Of a stretch of DNA of 64,000 nucleotides, positions 12,078 to 23,800 are shown in pieces. How positions within the stretch are numbered: position 1 is the stretch's first letter; every line of letters begins with the position of its first letter. The stretch is from Bostrychus sinensis (taxonomy: Eukaryota; Chordata; Actinopteri; Gobiiformes; Eleotridae), in NCBI GenBank assembly GCA_020698575.1, contig CM036255.1, positions 22,957,501 through 23,021,500 of the forward strand, read 5' to 3'. The translations under genes were made by a program, and so were the position numbers. The notes below the pieces were generated by a model. It made no database searches. It was not told the DNA's origin and saw only the letters and a program-made list of their open reading frames with translations.

Positions 12078-12715
12078 CGACATAGTAGTAGTAGCAGAAC
12101 TGGTATTAGTAGTAATAGCAGTTGTAGTAACAGTAGTGGTGGTGGTAGTAGTATAATAGTAGTTGTGGTACTAATTGTAGTAGTGGGAGTATTAACAGTA
12201 GTTGTTGTACTAGTAGCCGGAGTAGTAGGAGTAACTTTTGTAGCATTAGTAGTAGTAGATTTGTAGTAGTAATCACAGTTGTAGTAGCAGTAGTGACAGT
12301 TGTGGTGTAGTAGTAGTAGTATTAGTAGTTATTGTAGTACTGGTTGTAGTAAGGGGAGTAGTAGGAGTTACTTAGTTGCAGCATTAGTAGATTTGTAGTA
12401 GTAATAGCAGTTGTAGTGGCAGTAGTGGTAGTAGTATAGTAGTAGTTGTTGTCACTGCAGTAGTGGGAGTATTGGGAGTCATTTTTGTATTAATAGCATT
12501 AGTAATAGTACTAGTACATTTGTAGTCTTAATACCAGGTATGCAATAACAAAAAACAACTTTCAAAAGTACTTTAACCTTGTCATTCATACTTGACAATA
12601 GTTTTCAATACATTTTTGAGTAACATTTTGCTGTTACTTCTACTTGAGTAATAATATTTTGCAGTAATAGTACATTTACTTGAGTACAGATGCTGGGTAC
12701 TTCTACCCCCTCTGC
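12078..12715. repeat. GTA-rich microsatellite plus adjoining dispersed repeat
   Basis: Positions 12078-12530 are a long imperfect (GTA)n/(TAG)n tract. Positions 12595-12715 carry an ACTTTTACTTGAGTA-type repeat that recurs beside GTA/ACT tracts near 19600, 21350 and 34400. The tri-nucleotide tract therefore seems to be part of that mobile family. The Val- and Ser-rich open frame through it is not a gene. Confidence 0.75.
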
Positions 12716-13359
12716 TGCAGTATTACTTCACATGGCACACAGTTTTCAACTTTCCTAATAACGAAACAAAGAAGAAAAGCCTCATTGTGCCCCAAGTGAC
12801 GCAAACGCCATCTTTTTATGACCTAGGTTTCAAAATATCACCAAATCCCGAGTGTATCACAAACTGGGCAACTCTGAATCACAGACAATTAGTTACAGGA
12901 CGTCCCAGAGCTGAAGGGGGGCTAGAACCACTGGCGCAGATCCACTAATGCTTGCTGCTGTTGTGGGAGGAGTCAGCCCACTCCCACTTTCCGTGTCTCT
13001 CTCCTCCTTTTCACATGTGTTTCGCTCAATGATTCCCATACTGTGATGTGCGTGCTTTGCATACCCACACGTCGACCGTATGACCAATAACACAGCAGTA
13101 CAAGATGGAAAAGTTTGTAGCAAAAATATACAACGAAAGTGAAATTTAAAAGACATAAGGAGAAATAGAGGAACAGCATGGTGCTTGTAATGAATGGGGT
13201 TTTGAGAGATTGAAGAAGTGGTATCCAGACCGCAAATAATGTGGCACAAAGTAGGAATTACACCAAAAATAAGCTAAATCCTGGACAAGCATCCCCTCAT
13301 ACACTGATACAGACATTAAAATGACAGACATAAGACTGTTTTATAAATCTTGAGCTTAC
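12716..13359. other. Intron downstream of the 13.4-kb first exon, nothing recognised
   Basis: The open frames on the minus strand here have no supporting motif or usable splice signals. Confidence 0.4.
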
Positions 13360-13399
13360 CGTACGGCTCTCCGGTGCAGAGGCAGCAGCACAGATCCAT
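13360..13399 (-). CDS. Candidate plectin alternative first exon, Cys-rich (13 codons)
   Basis: The minus-strand ATG at 13399 has a good context (GAGATGG) and an in-frame TAG three codons upstream. It opens MDLCCCLCTGEPY plus a final G before the donor GTACG|GTAAGC. Phase and last base match the recognised plectin first exons, so the predicted junction is ...EPY-Asp. Four Cys in residues 4-8 form a cluster of the kind that is often S-palmitoylated, so this N-terminus might target plectin to membranes (inference). I do not recall a mammalian plectin exon with this sequence. Confidence 0.6.
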
Positions 13400-14805
13400 C
13401 TCCTCCTACCGTCTCCACAACTTTAGAAAGAAAAACCGAACTGCCAGAAGTCTTAGACCTGACCTCCCGACATTATGTTCAAATCTGAACCAGGGGGGCG
13501 TGCTGACGAAAAAAAAAAAAAAAAAAAAAAACAGCACGGGAGGAAGAGAGGAAAAAACACAAGAGCAGAGCAGGAGATTTGGGGAAGTTAAAAGTTTAGA
13601 CAGCGCTGTGAGTTTGGGGGACTTTGCAAGACTTCTTTCCTCTCAGTGGAAATGGCATGTAGTACTGGCAGCTGTAGTAGTGGTAAAAAAATTTTTGCAG
13701 TAACTCCCTAAGACACTTTTTCTGATTTTGGACAAAGAGCGGAAAATGCGGTTTAATGCCAGCACGCTGTTTTAACAAAGGGCTGCTCTGTGGAAGTCAT
13801 ACAAAAAAAAGTGCAGAGAGGACAATTACAGTCCACAGGATATAAAGCGCACAGGGAGCTAAAGGATTTATATTATTTCTGTTATATAATAAGCTCCCAA
13901 TAAGTTTCCAATGAATAATTCACATAATGTAAGGAAATTACAAAATGCATTGGGGTAACTACGGACAGTCTATGCACATTTTAAGGGACAACTGGGAAAG
14001 TGGGACATAAAACATGGCCCAGAATTTTGTAAAATTGGTCAAGATATTTAAGAAGATAAAACTTAGTCCTGACAGCAACAAACTGTGAGCACATACCGAG
14101 TTTGAAGACGCAGACAGGAGCAATGACACAGGGGCGATGAAAACATAATTTTAAAACATCTACACATTACATTTAGTAAGATAGGGAAGGATTTTCTCCC
14201 TATTACACCATCGTAATGCATTAAAAATATGTAATTACCACTGAACCAATGATAGCTGCTGAAATAAATATTTTTAAGTAGACATAACTTCTTATTCAAG
14301 ACCAAAACATAACTATTTATAGGCTAATATTCATTCTTTGCATAACATGAATAGTCAACAGCTTTAATACTGCATATTGTAGTTCTGCACAATGTTCTCT
14401 TTTAGCAATTCATTCTTTTTCGTGTTTTATGCCTTTTACCTTTAGCAAATGGCCAGATCTGTTTCAAAGGCCTTCTGTTTAACATATGCACATTAGGCCT
14501 ATAGATAAACAGTACATAGACAGTGCATATTTCCATACAGTATAACCATACAGTGGTGTTATCTCCGGCATGCAGCAGCACAGATGCTTCAACCCACACA
14601 GGCCTGCTTTACATTAAACAGAGTACAGTCCTGTCCCGGGACAGACTGAAGGTATCAGAGAGGGTCCTATATCATAACTGTACCCCTTATACCAAACACT
14701 AACTACAGTCTGGGAGTCCTGCTTCTGCTTCAGTGGAAACTTTTTAGATGTAATATTGTTTTGCACTTCTGGGCCACCATACAAGTGATTGTCAAACTCT
14801 ACATC
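13400..14805. other. Non-coding stretch upstream of the Cys-rich exon
   Basis: Contains an A-run of about 22 at 13510-13531 and a copy of the dispersed GCAGACAGGAGCAATGACAC motif at 14098-14132. A minus-strand frame ending ...PFAK|G at 14449 before GTAAAA also fits phase 1, but it has a poor donor and poor context. Confidence 0.4.
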
Positions 14806-15136
14806 AGGACTAAACCAGGTCTAAACAAGTACTAAACCAGGTCCACTAAACCAGGACGTAACCAGAACAAACCAGGTCTAAGCCAGGACTAAACCAGGTC
14901 TAAACCACCACTAAACCAGGGCTAAACCAGGACATAAACAGGACATAACCAGGTCTAAACCAGTGCTAAACCAGAGCTAAACCAGGACATTACCAGTACT
15001 AAACAACCAGATATGAACCAGGTCTAAACCAGGACTAACGGTCTAAACAACAGCCTCTAAACTAAACAAAATGAAAACTGCAAAAGACTCCTGCGTACCA
15101 CGAGAAGTACTCATCCCACAGTTTGAGAACCACAGT
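14806..15136. repeat. Inverted copy of the CCTGGTTTAGA minisatellite with hAT-like end
   Basis: About 14806-15050 are tandem TCTAAACCAGGACTAAACCA-type units, the reverse complement of the array near 5.4-6.6 kb. They run into a segment ending CACAGTTTGAGAACCACAG at about 15136. Its reverse complement matches the CTCAAACTGTGG end found at 6263. The whole unit therefore looks like an inverted, diverged copy of the same mobile block. Confidence 0.7.
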
Positions 15137-15260
15137 CTTATTTTAACAGAACAAATAAACACTTTACAGACAGACAATCCACTGAAATAACAATGTTCCC
15201 ACCTGTTGCCACACATTGCACCAGTTAAAGGATGTGAAGCTGCCACACCCAAAACCTCAC

Positions 15261-15288
15261 CTGCCCCATCCTCTTTGGTCCAAACCAT
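15261..15288 (-). CDS. Weak candidate plectin first exon (9 codons)
   Basis: The minus-strand ATG at 15288 (context GGGATGG) opens MVWTKEDGA plus G before a good donor GCAG|GTGAGG, with the phase-1 signature of plectin first exons. It lies only 70 bp downstream of the 15.36-kb exon donor. The peptide is short and not recognised, so chance is a real possibility. Confidence 0.25.
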
Positions 15289-15357
15289 CCCATTAAAAAC
15301 TACATCTACACTGACACCTTTTGGTTAAAGTCTGAAGCAACAACAAAGCGCGCCTAC

Positions 15358-15409
15358 CTTGACCGTGCTGAATCAAAATCTCCATGCAGTCTTTGTAATT
15401 CGACTCCAT
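15358..15409 (-). CDS. Candidate plectin alternative first exon (17 codons)
   Basis: The minus-strand ATG at 15409 in a strong context (AAAATGG) opens MESNYKDCMEILIQHGQ plus G before the donor TCAAG|GTAGGC. The donor matches that of the 1b exon. Phase 1 with a final G predicts ...HGQ-Asp on joining plectin exon 2. The peptide is probably short and helical, with no membrane segment. I do not recognise it from mammalian plectin. Confidence 0.6.
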
Positions 15410-17419
15410 TTTGTCTTTGTCTTTCTTGCATTACATGAGAAAAATGACTGTGCATCTATCCGGTGCAGAGTGGGCTTCCTAAATGTTCAGGTTTGGGTTA
15501 AATGTAGCCTGTGTGGGGCAGTGAAAAGAAGGATTTTGGATGCCATTGGCCTCTTTTTTCTGGGCATGAGCAAGAAAAGCTGTGTGCAGTTAAATTGGAG
15601 TCACATTTGCCAGTCTCTGCTTAGTCATATTTCTGGTCTGAAGATGGAAAAATCTTCCTGCAGCCTACGTGTTGAGGTGAAGCAGGACTGTTTTTTTCTG
15701 GCAAATGCACTTAGTGGTAAAATAATTATGAGGAATGCAGATAATTGAATGAACTAAAATGAGCTTCAAATGTTTTTTATTTTATACTTTTGATGTGCTA
15801 CTGTAATGGTTCACAGAAGTAGGATTTCTATAATGAAGTCTATGGTTCAGATCCTGTTAGTCCCAGCAGGTGGCAGAGTTGCGCCCGGTCCAGTCAGGGG
15901 CAAACAGTGGCATATGTAAAGTTATTTTAAATGCATTAGAAAAACATTTACAGTACTGTGCAAACACTTTAGTGAAGTGTGAAAAATGCTAATTACTAAG
16001 AGTGCTTTAATGAATGCAGAAATTATTTTTGTTATAAATATTTCAGGAGAGGTCAATTACGGGCCAAGGACAAAATTATTATTTTAGTGTGGGTCCATTG
16101 ATCCATTGATTCTGTAACGTTTTGAGATACAAACCCAAGACATTTAACTCACTAAAAGAACAGATTTTAGTAGGTTTTGTGGAAAAAGCATTTACCCCTG
16201 AACTAAAAGACTCCAATTTTGGGGACTATATCTTTACCACTGCAAGATAGAACCAGTGCCTTGAAGAGTCTCTAGCTATATTTAGGGATAGGTAACTTAA
16301 TCATTCCTAGCAATTAACTGTATAGGGACACATTAAGGTTTGGAGAAGCAGACGGGAGCAATGAAACAGGCTTTGCAGAGTAAGTAGGACAATTTCACAC
16401 CAACACATTTCACAACAACTAACAAGACTTTTACATTTGCAAACAAAGTCAACTTGACATTAATAACACTGATCTCCAAACTGCAGGTTGGAGGGTCGGG
16501 CTTAGCTGTGTGGAAAGATTAGCAATGATCAGATTATTTTGAACTGCATAAGTTTAAAGTAAAACACGCTATTTTTACAAGAAATAGCTGGCAAAACCTA
16601 CGAGTGGAAACAATTTGGTGCCTGTTAAAAAGTGATATTTTATGGACAAAATAAAGGTTTAAAATCACTCTATGTTGTTACACAGTGGGCTACCTCTGTT
16701 ACAAGAAAGAAGAATATACTTTTTGGTATCCTGTTCCCTAGGGGTGTTGAAAAAAATAATTTCTGAATCAATTGAGATTCTATTCCTTGAATGAAATCGA
16801 ATAGTTTCAAAATTCTCAAAATTGATTTTTAAATGACAATTAATTCAGCCTTCACTGTTCTTAACCTGATCATTTAAATTTATACAGAACTGCGGATTTT
16901 TTTTTACATTGTCTTCATTCTTGGCAACACCACCATTTATTTTACAACTCTACAGATGTGTGCTAGCTCACTATGTTAGATTTACTGTCACTTTATAACA
17001 ATATATTTTTTATGTTGTTATACATGTATTTTACTTGATCTTTACACCTCATGTCATGACATCCAGTTCCCATGTTCTGATGTTTGCATGTCTATTCCTT
17101 AAGCCCTTCCCAATCTATTCCAGATGCCCTGTATATAAATCATATTGCTTTATTTCCTCTTCCTCTTTTGCCATTAGTAAAGGTCAATCAGTTCGTCCAG
17201 TGTCATCCTTTCAAATTTCCTTTTAATTTTTTATACAGTTTTGTGATCCCAGTTTAAAATGTGTCCAGACTACTACTTTATTAGTTATTATTAACATTAA
17301 ATCAAATACAAAACATTGGAAAAACTCAAAAACTATAAACCTGGGATGCTCTGCAGGTCCAACATGACTGGAGATCATGGCACTGAATAGGAATAGACCC
17401 ATTTATTAGTAAACACAAT
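15410..17419. other. Non-coding, small repeat fragments
   Basis: A copy of the dispersed AGCAGACGGGAGCAATG motif is at 16337-16370. From 16739 the sequence TAGGGGTGTTGAAAAAAATA followed by diverged ATTGAGATT repeats resembles one end of a MITE. The 15359-15748 plus-strand frame is antisense to the 15.36-kb exon and is not supported. Confidence 0.4.
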
Positions 17420-17884
17420 CAGGGCCGTACACAGGATTTTAGAAATACTGAGGTCCAAGTTTAGACCTGGTTTGGTCCTTTGACTTGGTTTAGTCCTGTC
17501 TTTTTCCTAAATACATAAGTCTTGGTTTAGACTATTTTTTTTTGTGTCTTGGTTTAGCCCTATAATCCTGGTTTAGACCTGGTTTGGTCTTGGTTTAGTC
17601 CTGGTTTAGTCCTTGTTTAGACCTGGTTTAGACCGGGTTTTGTCCTGGTTTTGTCCTTGTTTAAACCTGGTTTAGTCCTGATTTAGACTTGACTTAGTTC
17701 TGTCTTTTTCCTAAATAAGGTTTAGACCTGGATTAATCCTGGTTTATTCCTCATTTAGATCTGGTTTAACCCTGGCTCAACTCTGGTTTAACCCTGGTTT
17801 AGTCCTGGTTTATATCTGGTTCAGTCTAGTAATAGAAAAATACCGAGGTCCGGACCTCTGTGACCTCTATGGTGCGTACGGCCA
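17420..17884. mobile_element. Transposon-like element carrying the CCTGGTTTAGA minisatellite
   Basis: The left end CAGGGCCGTACACAGG and the right end GGTGCGTACGGCC form short inverted ends (GGCCGTAC shared). Inside, AGGTCCAAGTTTAGACC opens about 370 bp of CCTGGTTTAGTC-type units, as it also does near 6350. No transposase frame was seen, so it would be non-autonomous. The family is not assigned. Confidence 0.55.
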
Positions 17885-20800
17885 TGAACACTATCCAGGA
17901 CATGTGTGTAATGTCAGTATCTTGGAAGAGAACATAAGCTACAGTGGTGTATTGATACTTAGCCATTTTATTTAATTGAGCTATTGGTGCTACAGTAATG
18001 AGATTTCCATTAATTATAAAACTTTATTAATCTTTCTTTCAAGTTTGCGCTTATCTGAGTTTTATTTTCTAATGAAATAAAGCTATTGGTTTACAACTAC
18101 CTTCAGTGAACCACTGAAGCTATTTAAATGTGGGGCTTGATGCATAATTACTTTACAGATGAATTTCCTGTTGAGATGAAATTCAGCTTGATTTAAAGAT
18201 TAATGCCAAATGCAACGGCAGCTTGCGTGTAGAAGGTAATAAGGATGAACAACCAATAAACAGCCAGCACACCAAGACTGTACAAATAGACTCTTTGTGT
18301 ATTTAAGTCACAACACTGTCCAATAAAATGTCCTAGGCCTCTGTTATGGTCCATATTTTGTGTATTTTGGAGAATAGTAAACTAATGCTGAGTGAGCAGT
18401 GGAAGCTTTTAACCCACGTTGGACCACAGAGTGAACCAACACAGGAAAATTCAACGGAAAACATCTTTGCTTCAAGACAAGAAAACAATTGTACCTGTGT
18501 TTCACATAGAGCTATTCAACCTCCACACCAAACAGCAACACAAGGAGGAGGAGGTCCTAGTGGCTATAAAACTAAAGACAAAGAAAATGCACCACAGGGT
18601 CAATGTTTGGAGGTTTCAGATTCATTTTTCCAGAGTTAAAAAACAATGCAACGTACTGATATGACCGCAGTAAATTAGAGAAATTAGTTGAATAATATAT
18701 GAGATTATGAAGCTATTATTTTGACGAGGCAGTTAGTGTGCTGCTGCTTTCCTGGAATGATGCAAATATCATTAAAATAAATTTGTGAATAAATACATAA
18801 CACAGAAAAGAATCTATGGAAACTGAGCCCAAAAGAAGGCTAATAACCATATTAATGTAATATGTTTGGCCTCACCGCCTGTGTCTGTGTGTACTCCAAG
18901 TTACTCATTGTGATAAGTAAAGATGTGACTGATAACTTGACATCTTATATTAAAAATATATAAAAACTACTGTGCTTTGGCCGGTAGGCAAACAGTCATT
19001 CTGATGTTACAGAGAGCTTCATATTTAGTAAAAAAACATCTGGCAGTGCTGCTCTGTTCTGCGTTGTCGCTGGTGTAATAAATTTATCATCTGCAAACTG
19101 TTCACTGTTCCCCAAATGAACATCACCTTTGGCCTGTTTGTCACTGTGAGAGCAATAATGAATAAATGAGAACCAGACTGAGGCCCAACCGGGAGCAATG
19201 TTTCTGCACAAATAACTGGAAAAACAGCATTCATACTGTATTAATACGAGAGAGCCAACGAGGGCAGAGATTAGAGGTCTTATAGTGAGAAACATCATAT
19301 TTCAAAAAGAGAGCTCGATAACTGATGTCCAAAAGAAAACAAAGATAGTGTTTATTAGCAACAGCTGTTTTTGTATGCTTTCTGAAACTTTTACTTTTAG
19401 GACAAATATTACTGTTTATTTAGGTGCATTTAAAAAAAATCTCTGTTATTATATAAATACTTTTTGACCTCAGTGGCAAAGTGAGTAGTAGTAGCAGCAG
19501 CAGTAGTCATTTGTAGCAGCAGTAATAGTAGCTCTAATAGTAGGAGTAGTAAGGGTAGCAGTCAGTATTTTCTATTTAAGTCAATTTCCCGCTGAGTATG
19601 TTTTTACCATACTTTTACTCAAGTAACAGTTTTGCAGAGTACTTATATTTCCTCATGAGTAATATTATTTTGACGTAACGGTACTTTTACTTGGAATTTA
19701 GATTCCACTTCCAAGTCCTTTAAATAGTATAAATATGAGTATGGAAGTCATGTTGGTGATTCACATACTTCATTTGGCATAGATTTTATGCCAGATGCCC
19801 TTCCTGACACCTCTTTCTTGATTTATGCAGAATTGAGCACACTGGCTGTGATCCTTGTGGCTGGATTATGAGTATGCTAAATCCAGTAAAGTGCTAAAGC
19901 AACAGATTATAAGTTTACAAATAAAATATCTTTACATTCCTTATTCGTTTTTCTCATCTGTGACTGATAACATTTGGATGCCACTCTCAGTTAGCACCCA
20001 TTAAAGCTGAGCCATCACTGCATGCTTTTATTTTGACAAGGCAGTTGATGCTATGCCATTTTCTCTGGTATGTTGCTAATGACATTAAAATTAAATGTTG
20101 ACTAAATAAATATGTGAGAATAAATCACAGATCATGAACATAAAGTGTAAATGCTGTCTTTGTAGATTTAGTGAAGCCATATGCGTGCGCAGACAGAAAA
20201 CACAGGAGTATCTGGGGGTTATGTGGAGTGAAGCTAGGGGCGTGGGCTGGGTCCATGTGCTCCCCATTACCTGTACCATGGCCCTAAATCAAACAGAAGA
20301 GCAGCGCCAGCAGACTTCTGTTTACAGCCAAACACAGATGGAGGAAAACTCTGCGTCAGAGATTTACTGCACACCTTACTCTACCAGAATTAAAATACTA
20401 CTACATACTACTAATAACTGATTGGCAATCGTGTCCACTGGGATATTACTCCACTGCTCAGAGGTGGAAGAGGTACACTAAATCTAAACTCACTTACGTG
20501 AGTTTGATGAGGCCCTGGACAAAACCTCTACAGTGGAGGCCCCCCATATGTATAATTGAACTACGAAGGCTAATTTTGGCATGCCTTGACCCTGAGGCCC
20601 AGGACTACTACAACATAAATCAGGCTCAAACTCAGGACCTTGCTACACACTCTGCAACTAAGGTAAAAAAGTAATATGTTCACCTATGACTCGACTTGGA
20701 CTTGAAACTAATATTTTCTTTCAGTTTTTCCCCTTTCAATAGTACCTTTTCAAAAATATACTCAAAAAGTATATTTTCTTAAAAAACTACATAACATTAT

Positions 20801-23800
20801 CTTTTCTTTTTGGCACGACAGACACAATTATGCTTTAGAGACATAGATCTGTATTCTGCAGAATAACTTCTGAAGGATCTTGTCTTAATCTCCCAGTGCA
20901 GTGCTTTGTTTTTCTCTTCTGGAGCCAAAATGCTGTTTACAACTTGAGTGCATCAATCTTTGTTCTGATCAAATTCCAGAGGTTTTTCATCCGCTCTGGC
21001 CTCTGAGGAAGCTGCATAGTTTTCAACACAAATATGAGTCAGACCAAACCAGGCTAGATAATACTGTATGTCATTTAGCTCCATACACAGAGAGGTCATA
21101 GTAGATAACTACTACAAGTACGCACAGCCTGCCGTACTAACCTCTGAGATCATATGAATACAGCTTTGTTAGTTGTATCTGTAAGAGGTGGACAGTAACT
21201 TGATACTTTTAGTAATTTAAAGTACATCTTTTGAAGAAAATGTTCTGTAAGTATTGTTCCTAGTAGTAGTAATAGTAGCGGCAGTAGTTGTAGTAGTAAT
21301 AGTAATAGTGATGACTGGGACTTTACACTTAAGACTTTTTACTTATGTTTTTCTTTTACTCAAGAAATATTTGTAAGTATTTCTTGCTTTTACTTGAGTA
21401 TTACTGTATTCTTTTGAAGTAACAGTAATTTTAATGTGTGGATTTCCCATAGACAGACCAATATTAATGTATATCTCTAAGAAATCCATGCATTAACAAT
21501 AGTAGGAGACCAAATTAACCTTTTCAGATAACAGCACTTTTACCGGAGTACAGATTTGGAGTACCAAATACTATGTCATTAGCTGCACACACAGAGGTCA
21601 TAAGTACTCAATATTAAGAGCGGCCTGCCATGCTAACCTTTCAGATGATATGAATACACAAGAGTTTATGTGGCCACATTTAGCTGTGCTGACAGTTCAG
21701 TGCCATAGTGGAGAATGGAGACATCTGTGGAGCGTATTTGAACAAATGCAGCCCACTCTTCTGGCAGAGGAGCAACACCATTTCACGCTTTACTGTGAGC
21801 TATAGGGTTATCATCCCAGAGTCACGAAGCTCCCTTCGTGAAAAACATTTGGGAGAAAAGCTGTGGGAACTTGTAGGAGGAGGATGGCTTTATGGTTGAT
21901 AAGTGCATTCAAATATGTAGCAGTAGCTGTATTTTATCCAAGTCTTGAGTCTATACCAATGTGAGACAGGGCCAAAGACACTAACTCCAGCCACAAGGGG
22001 TCAGTAAAGTAAGGCAAGATTACTTTTAGCACAATATTTACCATACTAGTGAGATATAATCCAGCCACAAGGGTTTTCAAGCCTGTTTCATTTTTGTGAC
22101 AGTCCCAAGCCTAGATAAAAGGAGAGCGGAGTGGGGGCATCTGGTGTAAAATCTATTCCAAATTAACTTGCACACTGCACACTAGGAGGCAGATGATTTG
22201 CTGGGGCGACCCAAGAAGAGAAAGGTAAAAGAAAGATTTGCTTGTGGATCAATGGTTAGAGCAGTTTTAATACAATTTTGAGCACTAAGGCTTTACCTTT
22301 TAGGCCGGGAGCCAGACCGGGATATTTTTGCTGCCTTTTTTTAACTATTATTTTTGATTAGTCCACACTTTGGACCATTACGAGTTTGAAGTCATTTGTT
22401 CCAACTTGACTGTGTTTGGTCCCAGGACCCCAAAAAACACTTTTTTCGGGACAAGCCTCAGACAGAATTTTGTGAGTGTGTAAAAAGTAGTGCTACAGTT
22501 GCATACAGAGTCACAGAGTCATGAAATTTGGAACAAAAAATGCTGACATTATGAGGAGCATAACAAAATAAGATTGTATGGCTTTATCTTTTTCTGTTTC
22601 CAAATATTGAACAATTTCTTGGCCAAACTATCAAAAAATGGCCACCTCAATGACAAATTCTCTTTAAAATCATGTTACATTTTGACATTGTGTCTTTGTA
22701 ATTAGAGTCTCATATGTAAATATGAAACTTCCCCAATTCATTAGCTACAGATTGAGCCCAAGAGGAGCTCTGTATCTTAAACAGCTCTCCTGCTGTAGCA
22801 GAAAATATGTCCCATACTCTCAGATCCAGTATGGAATTCTCATTCATTTACCCATAAAATCCTTATGAGACCATGCCACAGGAAAATTACTGATTTCAGG
22901 AAAAAAATCCCACTGAACATTTTTGGATTTGCTTCAAACGTGACACAGCCATTATACACAAACCAAATATTATGTCAGAAAAATATGTAGCTTTTATCGT
23001 TATAGTTTTTGAGATTTAGGGGGTTAAAAATAGGAGATCTGGACAAAATTATTCAAATGCTTTGGACTGTTTGTGTCACTGAAAATTTACTGAAGCACAA
23101 TCTTGTATTGCTTAATAAATTGTATGCAGTTTCATTTATAGTCCCCAGTCGTGTCACTGGTGTAATACTGTTGTCAGATGGGTCAGGGATAATTAATGTT
23201 TAATAATTAATTGTGAGATAGGGCCAATGCCTAATATCTGGGCTAGTTACCTCTGATTTTTAGGTTTAGTTTACAAGACCACAACAGCTGTTTTATACAT
23301 TTTTACAAGAAGAGACGGAGCACACATCTGTCCACATGATGTTTGATAAAATCCAACACAGACTGGACCGTTTTGATCTAATATGAGTCTTGTTAGAGCA
23401 ACACAAATGACACAGACTTCTAACAATGTCAACATCATATTTTCAAGCTGTGGATAAATTACAGTGTGTCACTCCTTGCCCTTCTCCAAAAGCATTCAAC
23501 TTGTGTGAGCTCATAGTTCCATCAAAACTAAGGCGGCTATAAACGCTGGGTATAAAAGCTTTGAAATGTGAGCCGTCCCCGGGGCAACTGAGGTAAAATG
23601 GCTGACGGGGCGAGACAGTAATGGATGCTGTAGTGAGGATGGTGCACCGTGACTTGGCTTTTTGAGAAAAACTCAAGGGACTGGCGCAAAGAGCAGCTGC
23701 AGAGAGGATCAGAAGTGAAAATGTGTTAGAAATTAGTGTGTCTAAAACTGTGGTTTCCAAACAGTGGGTCAGGATCCAATAGTGAGCAGTGGAAATTTTC

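Noticed and set aside
12048..12266. Ser/Gly/Val-rich open frame
   Set aside because: It is the translation of the GTA microsatellite.
14449..14497. MLNRRPLKQIWPFAK plus G before GTAAAA on the minus strand
   Set aside because: The phase fits plectin, but the donor is weak, the start context is poor and the region is AT-rich without promoter-like composition.
15359..15748. 129-codon plus-strand frame
   Set aside because: No recognisable domain. It overlaps antisense the better supported minus-strand first exon at 15358-15409.
18876..18911. MSNLEYTQTQA frame before a GTGAGG donor on the minus strand
   Set aside because: Phase 0, so it does not fit the plectin exon set. Probably chance.
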